Shown one piece after another: positions 60,346 through 64,000 of a stretch of 64,000 bases of DNA. Every line of letters starts with the position of its first letter. Within the stretch, counting starts at the first letter, position 1. The stretch covers positions 52,714-116,713 of the forward strand of contig JAFRRP010000075.1 of assembly GCA_017428085.1 (NCBI GenBank), written 5' to 3'. Source of the DNA: Clostridia bacterium (GTDB taxonomy: Bacteria; Bacillota; Clostridia; Oscillospirales; Acutalibacteraceae). A program made the translations under genes and the position numbers. The notes beneath the pieces were generated by a model, which saw nothing but the letters and a program-made list of their open reading frames with translations, ran no database searches and was not told where the DNA came from.

Positions 60346-61320
60346 TTATGAAAACAGATTGGCAAAGAAATTGATGATCATTCTGAAAAAGTCGGCGATT
60401 TTTTCCAAAAAGGATTTGCCCGGGGCGGAAGTCGGCTGCGTCTGCTTGCTTTGCTGCGACAGCCAGCTGATGATCCCGTTGGGGCTGGAGAAGCTGATGG
60501 TCGCGCCGGTACCGTCCACGGTGGTGGAATACGCGTACTGGGAGCCGTCCGCCATAAACATGTCGTTGGTAAAAATACGCCACATGTAGTGCTGTGTGCC
60601 CACCGTTGCGCCGGAAGGCGTCACCGCCTTGGAAACGGCGGTAAAGCGCACCTTGCTTTTGTCCGCCGCCACGCTGCTCAGCGTGTTGAAGCTGCTGCGG
60701 GTGGCTGCCACGTTGGCGCTGACGTAGGTATCCTGTTCGTTGGCGAAAAACCACACCGCCATGCCGCTCAGCGCCTTCACCTGTGAGGCGTCCTGCACCA
60801 CCGCGCTGATGGGTACGGCGGCGGCAAAAAAGTTGGGGTAGGCGGAGGCGGTCTTCAGTACCATGGTGGCGCCTACGGAAAAGCCGGTGAGATAGATCCG
60901 GTTCGTATCGACGCTTCCGGCGTGCCCGGATATAAAGGAATCGATGCAGGCCTTCAGCGCCGCGGGGGTGGTCAGGTCCCAGCCGCCCGCGCAGCGCGGC
61001 GCGAAGAGATACGCGCCGCCGGCGTCCGCGAACCGCGCCTGAAATTCGTCGCAGTCCCATTTGCAGACGTCGTAGCTGTCGATCTGGTCCCCGGCGTAGT
61101 TGCCGGAGCCGATCCCGTGCAGCCATACCACCAGCGGGTACCGTTTTCCCTCTTCGGCGGGCGGTGCGAAGTACCGGTAATCCAGCCCGCCGCCGCTGCC
61201 GCCCTGGAACTCCGCCCGTAAAGCGTCGTCGCCGGCTGCGATCGGGACGGCGTACGCGCCTGCGTACAGACAGAAGGAAAGCATGCAGACGCAAAGCAGA
61301 ACGGAAATGAGCTTTTTCAT
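60346..61320 (-). CDS. Secreted esterase (PHB-depolymerase/feruloyl-esterase type) with Phe-rich tail
   Basis: This 324-residue protein has a signal peptide (LISVLLCVCMLSFCLYAGAY) and an alpha/beta-hydrolase fold with the oxyanion segment WLHG (66-69) and nucleophile Ser148 in GFSVGA. The arrangement resembles Esterase_phd proteins that deacetylate or de-feruloylate plant polysaccharides. After a Gln/Thr/Pro linker the last 25 residues (FLEKIADFFRMIINFFANLF) form an amphipathic Phe-rich helix like that of the remnant at 1624. No dockerin or LPXTG is present. Confidence 0.85.
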   Translation of the reverse strand: MKKLISVLLCVCMLSFCLYAGAYAVPIAAGDDALRAEFQGGSGGGLDYRYFAPPAEEGKRYPLVVWLHGIGSGNYAGDQIDSYDVCKWDCDEFQARFADAGGAYLFAPRCAGGWDLTTPAALKACIDSFISGHAGSVDTNRIYLTGFSVGATMVLKTASAYPNFFAAAVPISAVVQDASQVKALSGMAVWFFANEQDTYVSANVAATRSSFNTLSSVAADKSKVRFTAVSKAVTPSGATVGTQHYMWRIFTNDMFMADGSQYAYSTTVDGTGATISFSSPNGIISWLSQQSKQTQPTSAPGKSFLEKIADFFRMIINFFANLFS

Positions 61321-61412
61321 ACTGTCCCCTCTTTTTTTTCTTCTTATCCATTATATCATTTCATCGCAGGAAATCAAGGGAAAAGTCGAGAATTAAACGG
61401 GAATCATACGGA

Positions 61413-61442
61413 ACAAAAAAAACGGACCGCAAAACGGTCCGC
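61413..61442 (-). terminator. Terminator of the small ferredoxin gene
   Basis: CGGACCG-CAAAA-CGGTCCG is a compact stem, with seven or more T after it on the minus strand. Confidence 0.85.
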
Positions 61443-61462
61443 ATTTTTGTTGGCGTGACGTA

Positions 61463-61633
61463 TCAGTCGTTCGAGGGGGCTCCCACCGGGCAGGTGGACG
61501 CGCAGGCGCCGCACTCCACGCACAGATCCTCATCGATCACGTACTTGTCGTCGCCTTCGGAGATCGCCTCAACGGGGCACTCGGCCGCGCAAGCGCCGCA
61601 AGCGATGCATTCATCGGAAATTTTGTATGCCAT
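61463..61633 (-). CDS. Bacterial 2x[4Fe-4S] ferredoxin, 56 residues
   Basis: The small frame encodes CIACGACAAECPVEAI and CVECGACASTCPVGA, the two clusters of a clostridial ferredoxin. GCAAGGAGGTTTGAACA precedes the ATG. Such proteins carry low-potential electrons for hydrogenase, pyruvate and AOR reactions. It is monocistronic with a terminator. Confidence 0.96.
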   Translation of the reverse strand: MAYKISDECIACGACAAECPVEAISEGDDKYVIDEDLCVECGACASTCPVGAPSND

Positions 61634-61748
61634 TGTTCAAACCTCCTTGCTTCTTATTTGCAGATTCATTGTATCATATAATTTAAAAAGGTCAATAGTA
61701 TTTTGAAAAATTTTTCCACACGCGCGGCCGCAACTGCGCGATATCGCC

Positions 61749-62618
61749 TCAGACGTCCTCGATTTCCTTCAGCGCCTCGATCTCTTCGCGGTTTACCTTG
61801 ATCTGAGAATCCTTGATCAGCCGCACGTCCTTGCGGTGCATGGCGGTGGGGACCGCGTCGGGGTGCCGGTCCAGCCGGATCTTCAGCATGCCGGTCAGCA
61901 GGTTGACCTCCGCCACGGTGCCGCGGCCCTCCTTTGTTTCCACGATGGCGCCCACCTTGGGGGTAGTGCGCAGCAGATGCTCGTAGGCCTCCTGCTCAAA
62001 TTTCAGGCAGCACATCAGCCGCCCGCAGGTACCGCTGATCTTGACGGGGTTCAGCGAAAGCCCCTGCTCTTTTGCCATCTTGATGGAAACGGGCTGGAAA
62101 TCGGGCAAGAACTCCTTGCAGCAAAAGCCTCTGCCGCAGATGCCAAGTCCGCCCAGCATCTTCGCCTTGTCGCGCACGCCGATCTGCCGCAGCTCGATGC
62201 GGACGCGGAAAATGCCTGCCAGACACTTGACCAGCTCGCGGAAATCCACCCGCTGCGGCGCGGTGTAGAAGAACAGCACCTTGCTGCCGTCAAAGGTATA
62301 TTCCACGTCCACCAGGCTCATATCCAGCTTGAACTGCGCGATCTTTTCCTCACAGATGCGGAAGGCGCGCTTTTCCTTTTCCTTGTTGTTTTCCAGCGTT
62401 CGCAGGTCCTGCTCGGTGGCGGGGCGCAGGATGCTTTTCAGCGGCTTGACGATCACGTTGTCCGCCACCTCTTTGTTCTCCATGGCGCACTCGCCGCACT
62501 CCACGCCTCTTACGGTCTCCACGATCACCTTTTCGCCCTTTTTCAGCTTTTTGCCCATGGGGTCGAAATAGTAGATCTTGCCGATCTCTTTGAATCTTAC
62601 GCCTATTACTTCTGCCAT
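61749..62618 (-). CDS. ricT: RicT/YaaT (PSP1-domain) RNA-processing factor
   Basis: This 289-residue protein has the PSP1 domain and cysteines CGRGFCCKEF and SGTCGRLMCCLKFE, which hold Fe-S clusters in the Bacillus Ric (Y) complex. That complex works with RNase Y in mRNA maturation and affects sporulation and competence. No RicA or RicF gene is in the window. It follows holB by 62 bases, as in B. subtilis. Confidence 0.93.
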   Translation of the reverse strand: MAEVIGVRFKEIGKIYYFDPMGKKLKKGEKVIVETVRGVECGECAMENKEVADNVIVKPLKSILRPATEQDLRTLENNKEKEKRAFRICEEKIAQFKLDMSLVDVEYTFDGSKVLFFYTAPQRVDFRELVKCLAGIFRVRIELRQIGVRDKAKMLGGLGICGRGFCCKEFLPDFQPVSIKMAKEQGLSLNPVKISGTCGRLMCCLKFEQEAYEHLLRTTPKVGAIVETKEGRGTVAEVNLLTGMLKIRLDRHPDAVPTAMHRKDVRLIKDSQIKVNREEIEALKEIEDV

Positions 62619-62680
62619 ACGTTATCACACACGGCGGAGCCTGTATTGCGAGTTGCCGCTCCGCGCGTCCTTTTCCTTTA

Positions 62681-63580
62681 TTATTTTCTTTGTTTCATTA
62701 CGGGCGCCAGCGAGCAGCTGAACAGCGTCAGCAGCAAATTCTCATTGGCGTTGGCGGCTGCGTTGGACACGATCCGGTCCATGGCGGCCTTGATCTCCAT
62801 CAGCGCAGGGGCGTCGTAGCGGGAGGCCAGCAGCAGCGCCTCCCGGTCGCAGCCGGAAAGCAGCCGCGCGCCGCTGTGCTCCGCCAGCGCGTCCCGTACG
62901 ATCCGGATCAGTTGGGCGGCGGTCTGCGCCATCATGGCGCGGTTCTTGGCCATGGGGGCGGTCTTCAGCATCAGCGTATACTCGTCGCCAGAGGCCAGCG
63001 CCGCGGCGATCTCCTTTGCCGTGGCCGTCACCGCTTCGTCCTCTTCCCGCTGCCCGGCGGAAAGGGTATCTCCCAGCGGGTATTCCGTCAGCCGTGAGAT
63101 CACCGTCGTCAGCATGCTTTCGCGCTGCTCGCACAAAAACAGGAACATCACGTCCTCCGGCGGCTCCTCGACGGATTTCAGCAGGGCGTTCTGGATCTGC
63201 GGCGAAAGCGCGTCCGCGCCGTCGAACAGGTATACCTTATTGTCCGCTTCCGTGGGGGATTTATACAGCGTTTCCTGCAGCTGCTCCCGCACGTCCCTGA
63301 TGCTGACGGTCTTTCTGCCGCCGGTGGGCAGTATCCGCATCACGTCCGGGTGGGTGCCCGCCAGCACCTTGCGGCAGCAGTGGCACTGCCCGCAGGGGAT
63401 CTGCGTCCCCGGGGCGGGCGCGGCGCACAGGGCCGCCATGCAAAGCTCTTTTGCGCACTGTTCCCGCAGCGCCTGAGAACCGCCGGAGAGCATCACGCTC
63501 TGGGGCAGTCGGCTGCGCGCCGTCGCCGCGTTGACCGCGCGGCGGGTATCGTCTGGGATCTCCTGTGCTGCAAACATCAT
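62681..63580 (-). CDS. holB: DNA polymerase III delta' subunit
   Basis: This 299-residue protein is a clamp-loader subunit. It shows the zinc-binding cysteines PCGQCHCCRKVLAGTHPD and the AAA+ segment ALLKSVEEPPEDVMFLFLCE (with SRC-like motif VISRLTEYPLG). N-terminal sequence lacks a classical Walker A, as in other HolB proteins. It sits between darA and ricT in the well-known Firmicute order. Confidence 0.9.
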   Translation of the reverse strand: MMFAAQEIPDDTRRAVNAATARSRLPQSVMLSGGSQALREQCAKELCMAALCAAPAPGTQIPCGQCHCCRKVLAGTHPDVMRILPTGGRKTVSIRDVREQLQETLYKSPTEADNKVYLFDGADALSPQIQNALLKSVEEPPEDVMFLFLCEQRESMLTTVISRLTEYPLGDTLSAGQREEDEAVTATAKEIAAALASGDEYTLMLKTAPMAKNRAMMAQTAAQLIRIVRDALAEHSGARLLSGCDREALLLASRYDAPALMEIKAAMDRIVSNAAANANENLLLTLFSCSLAPVMKQRK

Positions 63581-63595
63581 AAATAGCGGTTCCCG

Positions 63596-63922
63596 TTACA
63601 TTTTGATAAACTTGTCTACCTCTACCACGAACACCGTCGCGCCGCCGATGGTGACGGAAACGGGGGCGGGGGAGAAGAGCTGGTCCGCGTAGTTGACGGA
63701 GGCGGGGTTGATGAGCTGCGTGTGCCGGGAACAGTACCGGCTCATGATGTCAAGACACTCGTCTACCCGGTCTTCCTCGGTGCCGATCAGCAGGGTGATG
63801 TTGCCTGCCCGCAGAAAGCCGCCGGTGGTGGCAAGCTTGGTGGACATGAAATTCGCCTTGTTCAGCTCGCGGATCAGGTCGGAGGAATCCTCCTTGTTGA
63901 TGATGGCGATGATGAGCTTCAT
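63596..63922 (-). CDS. darA: Cyclic di-AMP receptor DarA (PII-like)
   Basis: This 108-residue PII-like protein matches DarA/PstA in length and motifs: INKEDSSDLIRELNKANFMS, TKLATTGGFLRAGNITLLIG and an ISDxL-type trimer end. It binds c-di-AMP; the downstream partner is unknown. GGAGGC lies upstream of the ATG. Start of the darA-holB-ricT run. Confidence 0.94.
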   Translation of the reverse strand: MKLIIAIINKEDSSDLIRELNKANFMSTKLATTGGFLRAGNITLLIGTEEDRVDECLDIMSRYCSRHTQLINPASVNYADQLFSPAPVSVTIGGATVFVVEVDKFIKM

Positions 63923-64000
63923 GCGGATGCCTCCTGTTCGTTTTTGTGATTAGTCGTTAGTTGTCAATCGTTAGTGATAGGGCCTTTTGTGAAATACCAG

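Overview
The window reads as chromosome from an anaerobic Clostridia-type Firmicute, most like the Oscillospiraceae/Ruminococcaceae. The pointers are dockerin modules, a tungsten aldehyde:ferredoxin oxidoreductase (AOR), many small ferredoxins, a T-box leader for alanine, a darA-holB-ricT run and Gram-positive SD sequences (AGGAGG). No rRNA, tRNA, phage, insertion-sequence transposase or CRISPR array was seen. Assignments come from reading motifs and gene order, not from database searches.

Layout. 1-6.5 kb: secreted proteins (three dockerin proteins, a lipoprotein paralogue) with two gene remnants. 6.6-9.5 kb: a minus-strand redox operon (ohrR, glutathione peroxidase, CDF cation exporter, flavodoxin, FTR-like protein). 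9.6-12.5 kb: a HEAT-repeat protein and a GH95-like glycosidase. 12.6-24.1 kb: a divergent tungsten/pterin regulon. Leftward run tupA, tupB, tupC, moeA, moeA-PBP fusion, moaC, moaA and a MOSC protein; rightward run mogA, a ThiF/MoeB-like enzyme, AOR, a MoaD-like carrier and a polyferredoxin. Uptake, cofactor assembly, enzyme and electron carrier thus sit together around one control region with a perfect palindrome. 24.1-30 kb: a DUF1848 protein and an operon of zinc-ribbon membrane protein, GPH-type sugar symporter and GH3 beta-glucosidase.

30.2-38.2 kb holds one 2670-residue secreted fibro-slime/SpaA-fold protein with a strong promoter and no LPXTG anchor. 38.6-43.2 kb: a tiny Cys-rich peptide gene, a peptidase E-like protein, a HIT protein and alaS. 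43.3-44.6 kb: an HTH-MntA/HepT toxin-antitoxin pair lying between a T-box leader with an Ala-type specifier and alaS. 44.6-47.5 kb: a pyrimidine tract, an amber-interrupted lipoprotein, nnr and a phosphoribosyltransferase. 47.7-53.3 kb: penicillin-binding protein 1A, ruvX and a phytoene desaturase-like/flavoprotein reductase pair. 53.6-64 kb: membrane protein, TfoX-N protein, TIM-barrel protein, MATE exporter, folA, thyA, an esterase, a ferredoxin and ricT-holB-darA.

The most notable items beyond ordinary genes are: (1) at least nine copies of a short intergenic hairpin (6-bp stem with compensatory changes, TGAG loop, YGCTRC tail), mostly touching stop codons and twice in inverted pairs; (2) the toxin-antitoxin pair between the T-box and alaS, with paired operators; (3) a Phe-rich amphipathic C-terminal tail shared by otherwise unrelated proteins, possibly a surface-retention signal; (4) a near self-contained tungsten-enzyme regulon that lacks moaE and a visible regulator.
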